Assembly: GCA_014529385.2 (NCBI GenBank)
Contig: CM043953.1
Coordinates: forward strand, 98,582,842-98,646,841
DNA from: Adiantum capillus-veneris
Lineage: Eukaryota; Streptophyta; Polypodiopsida; Polypodiales; Pteridaceae
Length of the DNA: 64,000 bases
Direction: 5' to 3'
How positions within the stretch are numbered: the first letter of the stretch is position 1; every line of letters begins with the position of its first letter. The notes beneath the pieces are model-generated. The model was not told where the DNA came from, did no database searches, and saw nothing but the letters and a program-made list of their open reading frames with translations. Shown here piece after piece: positions 1-12,189 of the stretch. The position numbers and the translations under genes were made by a program.

Positions 1-2545
1 GTAGTCTAGCCTTTCCATTTTTCGAAGTCATGCACGCTAGGGAAGGTCATTTAAGAGGCAGCAGCTTGCATAGTCAGTACCAACTAAAAAAACCAAGAAC
101 ATCAACAACTCTTATCCGGAGTGCCACACAATCAAATTTTTGCTCACCAAGTGTAGTCCAGTCTCAGTCATACCAGTTGGGAAGGTCTACAAACATGGGA
201 TAGGCAATCGACTAAAAACAGGTGATAGAGACCAGTACAAGCTAAGTAAAAATGGACCAGCACATACTCTCGAGTATGCAATATATCATCGGTCTTCCAT
301 TAAAGTTTACACATTATACTGGGGACATTCTTCCATATATCATTATGCATGTGTGGAGTCATTCCATTATGTACCGATACAGTAAGTGACGGTAAGTTTT
401 AGAAACATTCATGTTAAGGGTTTTTAAAGTTGGAGACTCAACATTTTTTTAAAAAAAACAAGATGCATCATTTATTCACAAGTTATACCCTTTGAGGGGT
501 GATCAAAATCAGCAGGTAAAACAACATTCTTTTTTTTCTTTTTTATCCGACTCCTACTGTTCAAATGCTCATAACATTTCAACTAAGTTTCCCAAATCCA
601 GATGTCCCACAATAACCTACATGTGAATTCGTTACGAGTTTTGGCATCTCTTAGCATCAAAAAAAAGTCCCCCAAAAAAAACCAGCTGGAATCACAACCT
701 CAGAACAAAGGAGTTACTTTTTATAAAATATCTGTCTAGTTAACAAATTAAGCTTCTTCTTTATAGCCAAATCTTTCAGTTTGTACTGTATTTTAAAACC
801 TCCAGATAGTCGAAACCATAATTACCCAGTAGACCAAGAGATGAAGCAAACCAGTAGGTCAAGTCATAGGCAGCATAGTAACTATGTCTGTACGCGCCAT
901 AAAGAACAGATCTATGCTAACTCATTTTCATGAGTAAACCATTCAAGTATGAACTGAGCCAATCTCAGTAAGACCTGTAAGGAAGGTCTAATACCCGGAA
1001 ATAGTAACCAGACCATAGACACACAACGAGACCTTCCACGACTTAGTGAAAGTGATCTTAATGCAAGAGTAGAAAATCTACAAAACAACATGCATGTAAG
1101 CTATAATACCCCTATGATTTTGTTTGAAGATAGTAGGTAAATGGTACAATCAAAATAGCTAAGCTTAGGACGTCCAAAATATGGTGACCAAACCAAAACA
1201 GGCAATAAGCACACTGTAAGTAATAAGCCTAAAAAATCTATGTTTTCAAGTTTCAAGCCTTTTAATAGACACCCCATTATGTACGGATGTATATTGCATA
1301 AACAAAAATCAGCAAAATTTTCCCATTCTTGGCTAAATCATTTATGCTCTCGAGGTCTGGCAGCCAAAAGTCAAGTCAAGGTTCCCAAATTTCTTCAAGA
1401 ATATCAGTTTTAAGCATATTTCCTATAACTCTAGACATAATCAAAAAAGCTGTCATATTAAACGGCTTTTACTTACTGCATTTCAACCATTAGAATCCCC
1501 ATCCACACAATAGCAAAAAATAGTCCAGCTCACGGCTATGTTTAAAGCATGAAGAGAACATCAAAAAAAACCTGTAGACTTGATGCCGACGAATTTATCA
1601 CCACTTTCTCAGTTTTTTTCGGCATGATGAGGACACCAAAGCAAACCAGAATTGAACGCACAACAGCGGTTACAGAACACAATGCCAAATGAGCATTAAA
1701 AACTCACCTTCCAAGGTATTTATAGGTGATGATGCTACTCCATAGCAGAAGGGGCCCAAATTAAGCAGGTACTGCAACCATCGAGGTCGGCATTCAAGAC
1801 CCCCTATCTAGGGATCAAACAGAGCACAGGATCCGGATGCAAGAGGTCAGCGCCTGGATCACTTCACACAGTATTCACTCACTACTACTCACATTCTATG
1901 TAGAAGAAGCCGTGCGGCAGTAACCTACAAAGAAGGCTCTGCAACGTTTTTTTTACAGACGCTACACAGTTTTAAGCATCAAAAGGACAATTTACCCTAA
2001 AGTAAGTGAGGATAAAAACCCAAATAAGTTAAAAGGCATACACACATTAAATTTATGTGTCATATATGATTTATTAAACAAGTTGGAAGATAGCCACGTA
2101 TTCTTGCCAGCTTTCAAATGGTCAAAAACTCAGTAGACATATTTACCAAAACACGCTACTATTCATGGCATTGGGTGGAAAAGACCATCTGTACCTTAAA
2201 CAACCGATATTTCTCATGTGAATATAGTCAAAAATCCATTTTTAAATTAGACAAATTAAGAGAGTAGACAATTTGCCAATCACTACCCAGTGAGATAATG
2301 TGAGGAAGTAAATTATTTTGGGAATTTCGAAGCAATATACATTGAGTACTGATATCAATGTAGGTCTATAAAAGATGGGCATTTTTTTTTAAAAGGTGAG
2401 CGCATAGAATCTTTCTTGAGTAGCTTTCTAAAAGTTTTTTCATCCACCATATACTATGACTTGTAATGATGATAAGGTTTTAGCTATATCCATTGCACAT
2501 CTTCAGCAGTCAAATGAGTCTACTAAGAGAACCACACTACTTCGT
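1..2545. repeat. Left copy of the 2.5 kb direct repeat
   Basis: This stretch aligns collinearly with 7603-10131, with scattered substitutions and small indels (by eye roughly 95% identical). Similarity stops just after the block ending near 2545, where the left copy goes on into the RT interior. The small ORF at 140-385 has a counterpart at 7743-7988, but nearly all differences between the two change the amino acid, so I do not treat it as a gene. The repeat is AT-rich with A and T runs. Confidence 0.85.
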
Positions 2546-3095
2546 TATGAATGTCATTTATTTCCGTGGTTAGGAACATCAGTAACTCAGACTAAGTGGT
2601 GTATGTAGAACATTCAATGAAGGTTTTTCCGAACGTTTATATCTGCTAGCGTAGTTTCTTCCACCACAAAAGATTTTTTTGTATCGTGGTTATGGGCAGC
2701 CACTCCGAGGGTATTTTAATTGCAATCCCTGCACTAAAGAGTATGGTGTGGTCTTGGCAACCGTATCTTACCTCTGGCTGAGCGTTCAAACACCTACTAT
2801 TACTGTGATAGTTGTTTGTGCGATCATGTAATGGATGGTTTACTTGATATGTAGGGGAGAAGAAAGGAAGGGGTTTTCTTTATAGAAATCAGGATTTTCC
2901 ATTCTAATTAAAGTGTGAAGTAAGAGAAAAGACACAAGTAGTTGTGTGTGTGTGTGTGTGTGCCCACCCATTCCCAGGCACCATATTCTAATAGGTAATA
3001 GACCCATAGAATATGGGCCTACTACCTCAAGAAATGTTTTTATAGTTTTGAACCTTTTAATACTCTTATTGTGGTTCAAGAAGACTAATCAAATT
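2546..3095. other. Non-coding tail between RT relic and left repeat, with GT microsatellite
   Basis: This stretch is unique relative to the right-hand repeat. In element orientation it lies 3' of the RT. It holds a (GT)n run at about 2942-2962. I looked for a GIY-YIG endonuclease downstream of the RT and saw none in any minus frame. Confidence 0.5.
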
Positions 3096-4963
3096 CTACA
3101 GGTCAAACTTAAGTCCGGACCAGTTGTGTTTTTTTAAGGAATTACAGATACAAGCAACAAGGTCTCTTTTAGAAAACCCATTATTCATGAATTTGGTAAC
3201 AAGAGTCATGATTTCTTCAAAAGCTATAAAGCTGTCTGACGAGGCATACATAATAAGAAAAAGCATACCTAGACAGGTGTGTAATGAGTTTTTGAAGGGT
3301 CTATTACTTTTCCTTTTTGTAAATTCCGAGGATATGAGATTGAGATTTTCTCTTTTCCAAAAGAAACGAGTATAAAAATTACCCATGAATGGGGGGGTCA
3401 GAGTAATCTCACTATTCAGGAAGTGCGTCTTGGAAGTGACCCTTTTTTCAAGCCATATTACTCTATCTGAGAACGTCGATTCAATGTTAAGACACGGTGG
3501 ATAAATATCTTTAAGTGTATCCATGAACATTGGATTGTTAAGGCTACACAAGTCATCCATAAACCTAAATGAATGAGAAAGTGTGTGAGTGATAAAGTAT
3601 TGGCTGGCTTACTTAACATTTTTAAGAGCCATTGGTATTCGAAGTGACAAAGATAGAGATTACACATAGTCGGAGAGCAGGAAAATCCCATTGGGATCCC
3701 TAAGATTTGCTTGTAACAGGTAGCACCCACTTGGATACAACTATTGTTAAGGAGCCAAGAGACATATTTATATAAATCATCTTCTCTGAAGATGAAAGGT
3801 GTGGATTTTTTAGACTTTTTTAACCAACCTTTATTCCTTTTTGTTGAGATACATGTATATCCTAATCTCGCTCTGTGAGCAAAGGCCAACTTTATAAGAG
3901 TAGATAGAGTATTAAACAAACCAACAGGTCCTTTTAGAGGAATATTCTCATAACATTGTGTTATGTCTGCAATAAAAATAGAAAAAAAATGTTTTCTGGG
4001 AGGTTAATAGTAAACTCTGCCGCGTTTTTTATGATCCAAAACGGCAACAATCTATATTTCTGAATAGTTTAAGATCATTACGCTTGATGGTGCAAATTGC
4101 TTCAATTTCAAGCAGAATATAATTTAAGCAGCAGGTGATGTCATTCGTAATTAAGGAAAAAAGACTATTGGATGCATCAGAAATCCATCTAAATTTATGT
4201 TTATGATTTTTATTCGTTGGGAAGAGTACAGGAATTTTCAGAGTGTTAGGACAGTACCCTAATTCTGATAGCTCATTATTTAAAAGTGTAGCAGTACAAA
4301 TCGGAGAGGTATCATTTTTTTTAAAATCCAAACCATTGAGCCTGGCAAACACAGATTCAAATGCTAACTTCTTACATATAAAGGAAGCAGTATTCGATGC
4401 TTTATCAAGGCCTATAATAAACCATTTCTCTTTAACATCAGAAATGGACTTCTTTACATTAGGAGTAAGCCAGGTAGTATCAGTACTTAGCCATACTTGC
4501 AGCATAAGACTGATCCTTTTCCAAAAAAGTTCTTTGAGAGTTAAGATCAGTAGAGTGTAAGCATCCGCTTCCAGTTGGAGTTTTAAGGCCAAGTCGGCCA
4601 GGCATTCAAGTAGAGCCAATAAGGCAAGTTGAGGATTAAGTGGAAAAGGAGGAATATGATTCAAGCCTTTACTCATGAGGTTCCTAACCAAAAAATCCGA
4701 TACGATTTCAACGTTAGCGTACATACATATGAGCCAAAATCAGTGAAAGTTTTACAAAACTTCGGAAATAGGTGACAAGAACAAATAGGAACCTCATCAA
4801 TATGGAGGAACTTATTTGAATAAAATAAATTCTTGATAGGTGGCAAGTATTTCCATCCAAACGTCACATCCATTAGTAACAAAATAGATCCAAAAACATG
4901 TCTGAAGCACTCTATAAAGATAGCTTGGGGAGTAAAGAAATCCAAAATCTTGCTGGTAAACAA
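3096..4963 (-). pseudogene. Reverse transcriptase, GIPMG/FRFMDD type (frameshifted)
   Basis: Read on the minus strand, successive frames give the parts of one RT in order. An N-terminal region (4963-4673) is followed by a block with LMSKGLNHIPPFPLNP near 4670 and a fingers segment GLDKASNTASFICKK near 4400. The palm box GIPMGFSCSPTMCNLYL comes next (about 3690), then the catalytic box FRFMDD followed by LNNP and DIYPPCLNIE (about 3560-3480), then a thumb region (about 3330-3130). The FMDD acid pair corresponds to YxDD. The frame changes between the palm ORF and the FMDD ORF, and again near 3920-4030, so it cannot make one protein as it stands. The order and motifs recall RTs of metazoan elements with a GIPMG box and of Penelope-like elements. 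No RNase H, integrase or GIY-YIG is seen. Confidence 0.7.
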
Positions 4964-5047
4964 GCAATGTGCAAATATTCTATTACACGCTTCTTCCTTC
5001 AGAGGTAGGCAAAGTCTTCCACACAGGCGTTCCTCTGTACCTGCACA

Positions 5048-6406
5048 TTACATATCCAAAAGATTTCTAATTGGTAGGTTTCTTCCCCGGCCTCTAACAT
5101 AACTTCTACCTCTCCCTCTCCCAAAAACAAAATCACTCGAGGAGGGAGTCAAGAAGGAGGTGTAAGACGTAGACGGAGAGACAAGAGTGTTGGGGCGTTT
5201 TGAGACTTGAGATTCCTCATCATCAATATTAGGCTTGATTTGCCCAACCATGCTTTTGATTCCTTTGTATCCTCCATATGTGGTTAGTAGTGTGCCGCAC
5301 TCATCAGAACCAAGTTCCTGGAGGGTGTCACACATAATTAATATGTACTGAATAAAGGCGATTTGAGCTAAGACCATCTCTTTAGCTTGTCCACCAAGCC
5401 ATGAGCAAAAGAGGGAGAGATGAAACTCTTCTGATTTGTCATGAAAGATACTAGGAAGATTGTTGAGGGCATACCAAATGGCATGGTCAAACCAAATGAT
5501 GCTCGACTCGCAAGCAGCTTTAGGATCTGAAAATCTGCATGCACACTTAAGGTAAGTTCTAAACACATTCCACACTGTTTCACTGTAATAGTCAGCATTA
5601 TTTTTACTGAAGGTCATCACACCTTTGGTTCTTGCATATAGACATGTATTCAAACTGCATTTTTTGTCATCAAAGAAGTTCATATTGAATGGAGCTTTAA
5701 TCAAATCACCTTTATCCAAGAGCTGAATTCCTTTTAGAACTTTAAGTTTGCATTCTTCAATAGTGGTAGGTGCCAGGTTGGCCAGGACGACCCAAGTTTC
5801 CATAGAAATGGGTGCAAGAAACCCTTTATTTGGGAACAGCCAAAGTTTGTGCTCTACACCCAAGGATTCTACTTCAATCTGTCGTGATGGTAGAAAAGGA
5901 AAGGCCCTAGATACCTTCGGCACCATATCTAACAAGGAAGCTTCACTAAGTGAACATAGGTCCTTCTGAAATTCTTTTACAGCTTCCAAAATAGCGGCAT
6001 CCCTACAAAAGAGGTTGTTTGGAGGAGGAACTATAGGTGTAGAGGGAGCAGTAATAAAGATGGCACTAAGCCCGCAAAATTTTTTGAGGAGATTGGAAAG
6101 TTCAGAACCCTTAGAAGAGAAGGAAGCTAAGTCCTACAAATGGGCTTTGGAAATACCCGCCAAATTAGAGGTAAATTCCAGAAGTAGGTTGATACCATCA
6201 GATTTATTCTTAACAAGGAGAGCCAGAACCTTCATCCATTGGTCAAAAGAGATAATCCAGACAAGAGACAGACTAGAATCCTTTGAGGCATCAAAAATTA
6301 AGGTTGAAGCCTCGCTATCTTGAATACACTTTAACACAAGTAACGAAGCAACGAAAAGGGGTTCCATAGGAAGCGTGAGCCCTTGGGAAAGGGATACAAT
6401 CTGCAT
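5048..6406 (-). pseudogene. First ORF of the RT element: ~450-codon protein with RG-rich C-terminus, one stop
   Basis: One reading frame stays open from an ATG at 6406 to a TAA at 5048 except for a single TAG at about 6134-6136. An in-frame TAA just upstream fixes the 5' limit. The C-terminus has GRGRGRSYVRGRGR, an arginine-glycine cluster typical of nucleic-acid-binding tails. The rest (several Trp, Cys and Leu-rich stretches) matches nothing I recognise. It lies directly upstream of the RT on the same strand, the place of a gag-like or ORF1 protein. An RNA-binding role is inferred only from the RG repeats and position. Confidence 0.55.
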
Positions 6407-6419
6407 AGATTTCAAGAAC

Positions 6420-7602
6420 AGTAGTTAGATTACATCATTTTGGAAGGGCTGAGTAGACCTGCAAATCTTATACAGAGTGTAATTGTTTTTTGAATTTTAC
6501 AGCCCTATGTAGATAAGGCCGAATCCTAAGAGAGATATAAGGAAAGGTGCTTTCTATTTATTTAGCAAGCCGTAATTTCTCCGAAATCAGAGCTCTTTTG
6601 CCAGGGTCAAAACAGACCTTTATTCTTGCAGTGAGCTTTCCAGTAACCTGGTAGACAGAAGTAATAAACTAGTGAAATGACATGAACATAAAGTAAAAAT
6701 TCTAGAAAGTGAGAGTATAGAGTGGAATGGTCATGCTAGCAACCTTTAACCAGCCACATCAAGGGGGACCATTGAGACTCTGTGATAGCACCCCTACCTA
6801 TTATCATATAATAAATTACATAGTAATAGGCGCTTATATCTAGAACTATGATCTGAGAGAGAGAAACACTTAAGTCAATCTCTCTTATGCGTTTATTGTG
6901 TGTGTAGCAGTTCTAAATATATACAAATATATACGCAAACGAACTATACCAGTTCACAGACCAATAATTCTTGTCAAATACAATGGCTTTGTACAATAAT
7001 TTATTTGCAGTTGAAAATAAATTATGTACAAGGTAGTAAAAGATAACAAGTAAAACTTGGGAAATAGTCATCCTAGACTCTGGCATGAAGTTGCTTCAAG
7101 GTAAGCGAAATACCCCCAGTTAAAGAACAGAATGTTTTTATCAAAGAAGGTAGCCCTCACCTGCATCCATAGCCACAAGAAAATAGTTCATTAGCACGTG
7201 GCTGTACACAGGTGATGTTCGGCATCCCAGTTGTTATCCATGTCACAATGAAAAAACAAACAATTCTTCTATTAAAAAAAAATTAATTTTTTTTTTCAAA
7301 AAAGTTATAATAAGAATTCCCCTTTTTTTCTAATCGATCCAGGAGAGTGAGCCTCCTCTCAAAGCTAATATCTATTGATTTAGTTAAAAATTTTAAACAA
7401 AGCCAAACCATAAGCCCTATCATCATCTGAGTCTCTTATTATGCCATAATCAACATATTCTTCAAAAAGCCAGTATCACACATAGTCGCAAAATATACTC
7501 ATAACCACCGATTTCCACCTACATATACCCAACCAAGGCAGGTTTGTATATTTTTTTATCAAAGAGCAGAAAACGGACAAATAATCAATTGCTTTTATTT
7601 AT
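6420..7602. other. Element 5' interior, no gene seen
   Basis: This is AT-rich sequence between the first ORF and the right-hand direct repeat. It has no long ORF and no recognisable RNA gene. By position it would be leader sequence of the minus-strand element. Confidence 0.4.
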
Positions 7603-10131
7603 AGTAGTCTAGCCTTTCCATTTTTCGAAGTCATGCACGCTAGGGAAGGTCATTTAAGAGGCAGTAGCTTGCATAGTCAGTACCAGCTAAAAAAACCAAG
7701 AACATCAACAACTCTTATCCGGAGTGCCACACAATCAAATTTTTGCTCCCCAAGTGTAGTCCAGTCTCAGTCAAACCAGTTGGGAAGGTCTACAAACATG
7801 GGATAGGCAATCAGCTGAAAACAAGTGACAGAGACCATTACAAGCTAAGTAAAAACGGACTAGCACATACTCTCGAGTATGCAATATATCATCGGTCTTC
7901 CATTACAGTTTACACATTATGCTGGGGACATTCTTCCGTATATCATTATGCATGTGTGGAGTCATTCCATTATGTACTGATACAGTAAGTGACGGTAAGT
8001 TTTAGAAACATTCATGTTAAGGGTTATTAAAGTTGGAGACTCAACATTTTTTTAAAAAAACAAGATGCATCAGTTATTAACAAGTTATACCGGTGATCAA
8101 AATCAGCAGGTAAAAGAACATTCTTTTTTTTCTTTTTTATCCGACTCCTACTGTTCAAATGCTCATAACATTTCAACTAAGTTTCCCAAATCCAGCTGTC
8201 CCACAATAACCAACATGTGAACTAGTTACGAGTTTTGGCATCTCTTAGCATCAGAAAAAAGTCCCCCAAAAAAACCAGTTGGAATCGCAACCTCAGAACA
8301 AAGGAGTTACTTTTTATAAAATATCTGTCTAGTTAACAAATTAAGATTCTTCTTTATAGCCAAATCTTTCAGTTTGTACTGTTTTTTAAAACCTTCAGAT
8401 AGCCGAAACCATAATTACCCTATAGACCGAGAGATGAAGCAAACCAGCAGGTCAGGTCATAGGCAGCATAGTAACTATGTCTATACGCGCCATAAAAAAC
8501 AGATCTATGCTGACTCATTTTCATGAGTAAACCATTCAAGTGAACTGAGTCAATCTCAGTAAGACCTGTAAGGAAGGTCTAATACCCGGAAACAGTAACC
8601 AGACCAAAGACACACAACGAGACCTTCCACGACTTAGTGAAAGTGATCTTAATGCAAGAGTAGAAAATCTACAAAACAACATGCATGTAATCTATAATAC
8701 CCCTATGATTTTGTTTGAAGATAGTACGTAAATGGTACAATCAAAATAGCTAAGCTTAGGACGTCCAAAATATGGTGACCAAACCAAAACAGGCAATAAG
8801 CACACTATAAGTAATAAGCCTAAAACATCTATGTTTTCAAGTTTCAAGCCTTTTAATAGACACCCCATTATGTACGGACGTATATTGCATAAACAAAAAT
8901 CAGTAAAATTTTCCCATTCTTGGCCAAACCATTTACCCTCTCGAGGTCTGGCAGCCAAAAGTCAAGTCAAGGTTCCCAAATATCTTCAAGAACATCACTT
9001 TTAAGCATATTTTCCATAATTCTAGACATAATCGAAAAAGCAGTCATATTAAATGGCTTTTTACTTACTGCATTTCAACCATTAGAATCCCCATCCACAC
9101 AATAGCAAAAAATAGTGCAGCTCACGGCCATGTTTAAAGCATCAAGAGAACATCAAAAAAACCTGTAGACTTGATGACGACGAATCCATCACCACTTTCT
9201 CAGTTTTTTTCGGCATGATGAGGACACCACAGCAAACCAGAATTGAATGCACAACAGCAGTTACAGAACACAATGCCCAGTGAGCGTTAAAAACTCACCT
9301 TCCAAGGTATTTATAGGTGATGATGCTACTCCATAGTAGAAGGGGCCCGAATTAAGCAGGTACTACAACCATCGAGGTCGGCATTCAAGACCCCCTATCT
9401 AGGGATCATACACAGCACAAGATCCGGATGCGAGAGGTCAACGCCTGGATCACTTCACACAGTATTCGCTCACTACTACTCACATTCTATTCAGATGAAG
9501 CCGTGCGGCACTAACCTACAAAGAAGGCTCTGCAGCGTTTTTTTTACAGACGCTACACAGTTTTAAGCATCAAAAGGACAATTTACCCTAAAGTGAGTGA
9601 GGATAAAAACCCAAATAAGTTAAAGCATACACACCATTATTATGTGTCATATATGATTTATTAAATAAGTTGGAAGGTAGCCAGGTATTCTTGCCAGCTT
9701 TCGAATGGTCGAAAACTCGGTAGACATATTTGCCAAAACACACTACTATTCACAGCATTGGGTGGAAAAGACCATCTGTACCTTAAACAACCGATATTTC
9801 TCATGTGAATATAGTCAAAAAGCCATTTTTAAATTAGACAAATTAAGAGAGTAGACAATTTTCCAATCACTACCAAGTGAGATAATGTGAGGGAGTAAAT
9901 TATTTTGGGAATTTTGAAGCAATATACATTGAGTACTGGTATCAATGTAGGTCTATAAAAGATGGGCATTTTTTTTGAAAAGGTGAGTGCATAGAATTTG
10001 CCTTGAGTAGCTTTCTGAAAGTTTTTTCATCCACCATATACTATGACTTCTAATGATGATCAGGTTTTAGCTATATCCATTGCACATCTTCAGCAGTCAA
10101 ATGAGTCTACTAAGAGAACCGCACTACTCCG
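7603..10131. repeat. Right copy of the 2.5 kb direct repeat
   Basis: It starts at the sequence tagtctagcctttcc, found also at the left window edge, and stays collinear with the left copy to about 10131, where similarity ends abruptly. Differences include small deletions (for example near 8090 and 8540). Its minus-strand ORF at 8692-8958 is not conserved in the left copy and is not called. Confidence 0.85.
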
Positions 10132-11477
10132 TTTTTCATTTTCTTTGGGCCATGCTAAATTTTGGTGATAATATATTAGTTAAAGTGATCATCATAGGAT
10201 ATTTCTTGATGTACATTAAGAATATTGTGTGCCTCCAAATGGATATGAAGAGCCCTAACAATGCATACACCTAATAACTTTCTATTCTAAGATTATGGAG
10301 AGCTAGCCGCATCAAAGCATCCCTATGAAATTTGGGTGGCATAGCGAGATTTGCTCCAAAGCATAAAGCTACTTGGTTTAGAATTGGTGACAAACTCGGG
10401 TTCTTCTTCTTCCTCCTAGACCTACCTTGACCCCCTCATCTATGAACACGATTGTTGAAAGCTAGCAAGGATTCAAAGAGCTAGTAGGCCCTGCCAATTT
10501 TGGTTTGGGGGTGTATTAAGGGTATCTATTCTAGATACCCCGGCGAAATGCTTTTCAAATAAGGTGAGTTGAAATGAAAGTGGGGAATTTAACAGATGTC
10601 TCTTCTTTTTGGATATTTATCTATGTTTTCCTGAGGCTTTGCATGTCTATCTATGTCTCTTTTCAGGTACGCACGAGAGGAAGATGGCTTGATGAAGGTG
10701 GTGTTGCAGATAGGCCCCAAGGTCAGGGGGAAAACTGCTACAAGTGGGTGTGAAGTAGGTCGCAAGCAAGGCATAGCATGACAAGAAGGAGACGAAGACT
10801 GGTGCACAAGAGTGCTACTCAGAGGAGCACGCAAACGGAGATGGAGACGAGTGTGCACGACAATGCTATTGAAAGCAAGAGGGAGTGATGGGCTGCAGAC
10901 TCTCTCTCTCTCGTGAATTGAAGGGGATGCACTGCAGGCGGAGCCTTGAGGAGGTGGTGTGAGTGTGACGAGGCCCGTGGGAACATCTGCACACTTAAGT
11001 GTTGAGGCTTGCCAAAGGGAGGACAAAAGAATCTCAAAAGATTCCTATTAATAAAGGGTTGTAGACCGAGTAGGATCATGGAAGAGCTAGTAGGCACTCC
11101 CAAAATAGTGCACAAGCAACATAATTTCCCCACAAAGATTGTGTATAAATGACAAATTATCCATAGAAAAGAAAAACATTTCCAAGAAACCTTCAGATGT
11201 GGTCAATCTAACCTTTCCTCTCTTTTCCTTGCTTGCTTTTCACCACGCTCTTTAAGAGAAACCACCCATTAAGAAAAAAAAATGAGAATGTGATTAAAGC
11301 TTTTTTCAAGTAGCTTATAAATTACAAGACAAAGCTCTTGTGTTTTTTTACTTTGAAAGAAGAAAATCTACTTCTTATTGGTAAGAAAATCTCTAGAAAT
11401 AAATTGAGAATTTGGCTTCTTTGTAATGTGCCAACTTATAGGCATTATAGTGCTTTGAGTGGATCTCAACAGCTGCT
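10132..11477. other. No gene recognised
   Basis: Short ORFs occur on the minus strand (10589-11133), but they overlap each other in different frames, contain a CT tract, and match nothing known to me. I see no RNA gene or repeat boundary here. Confidence 0.4.
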
Positions 11478-11739
11478 ATGTTATATTGTACTAGTTCAAG
11501 AGCTCACACAATAAAAAGTGGAGATTTCTGTCTCGCTCTATCCAACAGGGATGCCTCTTGGCACCTTTGCTTTGCTTCTATTTACTTGGTGAGCCAAAGG
11601 TCCCTTTTTGCATCTTTGAGCCCACAGATGGCCACTTGGCATGATCAGAGACATTGCCCACAACTGGAATCTCATGGCCAGGAGCCTCGCAGAAAAACAA
11701 GTAACAAGAATATTGTTGCTTTTTATTACGTGTGCTTGC

Positions 11740-12155
11740 GTAGGTCACCCCACGGCTCTGCAAGCATGGTAAAGCACAGTTTCTCACAAGAGTGGCAGGA
11801 GATCAGTGGCAAGAGATTCCGTCCAGCGTTTTTGACAAACTGTTGGCGAAGGCAGGCCCTTTCACATGAGCCACAAAACCTGAGATCTCATTTGTGCCCT
11901 GAATCTTAGACTGCCAATTTAGTTTTTTATTAACTTGTGCTTGCATTTTGAAGGTCTGCACAGAGCTGGCCACCACGACTCTGCAAGCATGACAAGCAAG
12001 GTTTCAACAGTTTCTCACAAGAGTGGCAGGAGATTCCGTCCAAACAAAATGATCAAATCCAAAAAGTAGCGCACACCAATAAACTTGCACTGGTATGCAT
12101 CAAGACCACCGTTTTTGACAAACTGCTTGCTAAGGCATGCCCTTTTACATGAGCT
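11740..12155 (+). repeat. Diverged local duplication
   Basis: The block with ctctgcaagcatg, tttctcacaagagtggcagg and tttttgacaaactg (about 11755-11870) recurs at about 11980-12155 with insertions and deletions. It lies directly 5' of the PPR relic, whose opening segment is itself repeated, so the whole area looks like a degenerate duplicated locus. Confidence 0.55.
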
Positions 12156-12189
12156 AGTCGGAGGGTTTGCAAAGGCATGATCTTGTCTT

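Larger units (their letters stand above)
1..10131 (-). mobile_element. Retroelement with 2.5 kb terminal direct repeats and a GIPMG-type (Penelope-like) RT
   Basis: Two long direct repeats (1-2545 and 7603-10131) enclose an interior with two minus-strand coding blocks: an RG-rich first ORF (6406-5048) and a reverse transcriptase (4963-3096). The repeat spacing is about 7.6 kb. The RT carries none of the Ty3 or Ty1 signatures and no integrase, protease or RNase H is visible. Penelope-like elements are known to carry long direct repeats (pseudo-LTRs) and to lie as tandem copies, which fits this layout. The left repeat runs off the window edge, so the outer boundary is unknown. Alternative: a host segment tandemly duplicated around an RT relic. 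The assignment to the Penelope-like class is inference. Confidence 0.55.

Noticed and set aside
140-385. 81-residue ORF repeated at 7743-7988
   Set aside because: Conserved only because it lies in a direct repeat; the differences are almost all amino-acid changing and it starts at a non-ATG codon.
2546-3095. GIY-YIG endonuclease downstream of the RT
   Set aside because: Searched for in the minus frames because Penelope-like elements often have one; no GIY or YIG motif or zinc finger seen.
8692-8958. 88-residue minus ORF in the right direct repeat
   Set aside because: Not kept open in the left copy; no motif.
10589-11133. Overlapping minus ORFs of 145 and 104 residues
   Set aside because: They overlap in different frames, include a GA/CT tract and have no homologue I can name.
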